Source: an uncultured Bacteroidota bacterium (GTDB taxonomy: Bacteria; Bacteroidota; Bacteroidia; Chitinophagales; LD1). From it: a DNA stretch of 64,000 nt. Of this stretch, positions 63,451-64,000 are shown in pieces. The stretch lies in contig CAIXGR010000075.1 of NCBI GenBank assembly GCA_903919075.1, forward strand, positions 1-64,000, in the 5' to 3' direction. The position numbers and the translations under genes are program-made. Each line of letters opens with the position of its first letter. Positions within the stretch are counted from its first letter, which is position 1. Below the pieces are notes generated by a model. It was not told where the DNA came from. It did no database searches and worked only from the letters and a program-made list of their open reading frames with translations.

Positions 63451-64000
63451 ATGAAAGGAACAAAATTTTACATTATTGCTTTATGTATTTTATTCTGCAT
63501 GCCCTGTTTTGCACAATTGGAGGTTGATCACCCGATAGAGCTGACTGGCTCAGGAACCAATGCAAAAGTTACAGGCATACAAAGTGTAACCGGCTCGCGC
63601 GATGCTACAAGTGTAGAAGCCGTACAAAAGGGAAGCTTTATTTATGCCACTGCTACAGGTTCGGGCAATAATTTTAATGTAAATATTACTCCTGCTTTAA
63701 GTGCATACCAATCGGGCATGGTATTCAATTTTGTATCTAACCAAACTGTAACAGGTGCCTCAACATTAAACGTAAACAATCTGGGCCCAAGTGCCATTAA
63801 AAAGAGCGTAAATATGGATCTTACGGGTTGCGAAATTGAAAACGGGCAGGTGGTAACTGTTGTATACGATGGAACAAATTTTCAAATGACTTCGGTAACC
63901 TCTCTTTTAGGTTCAGCTCCTTCCGGTGCTAATGCCGGACCAGATCAGCTTAATGTTTCGGGCTATGCAACTATTACTTTAGCTGCAAACACACCATCAA
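63451..64000 (+). CDS. Secreted tail-fibre-like protein, cut by the window end
   Basis: An open frame from ATG 63451 runs without a stop to base 64000, giving the first 183 residues. It has a signal peptide (MKGTKFYIIALCILFCMPCFAQ). Residues about 65-150 have a phage-tail/adhesin-like beta pattern, with ASTLNVNNLGPSAIKKS and VVTVVYDGTNFQMTSV; the second resembles the VTLVYDGTQ end of the collagen-like protein at 10713. It is followed by GANAGPDQLN and a Thr/Ala-rich stretch. The rest lies outside the window. It is probably another surface adhesin. Confidence 0.82.
   Translation, partial: MKGTKFYIIALCILFCMPCFAQLEVDHPIELTGSGTNAKVTGIQSVTGSRDATSVEAVQKGSFIYATATGSGNNFNVNITPALSAYQSGMVFNFVSNQTVTGASTLNVNNLGPSAIKKSVNMDLTGCEIENGQVVTVVYDGTNFQMTSVTSLLGSAPSGANAGPDQLNVSGYATITLAANTPS

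Overview
This 64 kb window is chromosomal DNA of a Bacteroidota bacterium, most likely an uncultured relative of the Chitinophagales/Sphingobacteriales; the lineage is inferred from gene content. The signs are a fused LpxC-FabZ enzyme, a PorX-type regulator and proteins with type IX secretion (T9SS) C-terminal signals, MbnP-family lipoproteins, a DUF2723/GT117 membrane protein, promoters of the TTTG-N19-TAnnTTTG type, and almost no Shine-Dalgarno sites. No tRNA, rRNA, CRISPR array, insertion sequence or prophage was recognised.

Layout. 1-3.8 kb: secreted proteins (one with an ALK/LTK-like glycine-rich domain) and a small DUF4242-like protein. 3.9-8.6 kb: lipid A genes lpxA, lpxC-fabZ and lpxD, then an HD phosphohydrolase, all on the minus strand. 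8.9-10.4 kb: PorX. 10.7-14.3 kb: a 1195-residue collagen-like surface protein. 14.4-24.9 kb: fatty-acid beta-oxidation protein, tRNA methyltransferase MnmD, an AddAB-like helicase/nuclease pair, an ABC ATPase and a crotonase. 24.9-31.6 kb: a metal (probably copper) cluster of two MbnP lipoproteins, a CX4CH cytochrome-like lipoprotein, an outer-membrane protein, two Cys/His-rich small membrane proteins and a TonB receptor. 31.6-35.5 kb: sixA, a 42-residue lipoprotein, ppk1 and ppx (polyphosphate and phosphohistidine metabolism). 35.5-37.9 kb: rsmG, an ECF sigma factor and a GT2 glycosyltransferase. 38.0-49.9 kb: tgt, an LptF/G permease, a DUF2723 glycosyltransferase, a SprB-repeat T9SS protein, a TMTC-like TPR glycosyltransferase and a sulfatase-like enzyme. 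50.3-59.9 kb: the spc and alpha ribosomal protein genes from rplE to rplQ, with secY, map, infA and rpoA. 60.2-63.2 kb: three uncharacterised genes in a tight operon and a TlpA-like thioredoxin. 63.45 kb to the end: the start of a secreted protein that runs off the window.

How the genes work together. Much of the window builds or decorates the cell envelope: lipid A synthesis and LPS export, T9SS regulation and cargo, probable O-glycosylation of secreted proteins, and large adhesin-like proteins. The ribosomal cluster is cut at rplE. The usual upstream genes (rplX, rplN and the S10 part) are absent, and rplE has its own promoter, which is almost a copy of the infA promoter.

The most interesting points are this shared promoter element, the broken ribosomal cluster, the two TMEM260/TMTC-like glycosyltransferases on either side of an Ig-like T9SS cargo gene, the MbnP cluster without a visible MbnH partner, the uncharacterised three-gene operon at 60.2-61.7 kb, and a structured promoter-bearing intergenic stretch at 49.9-50.2 kb.
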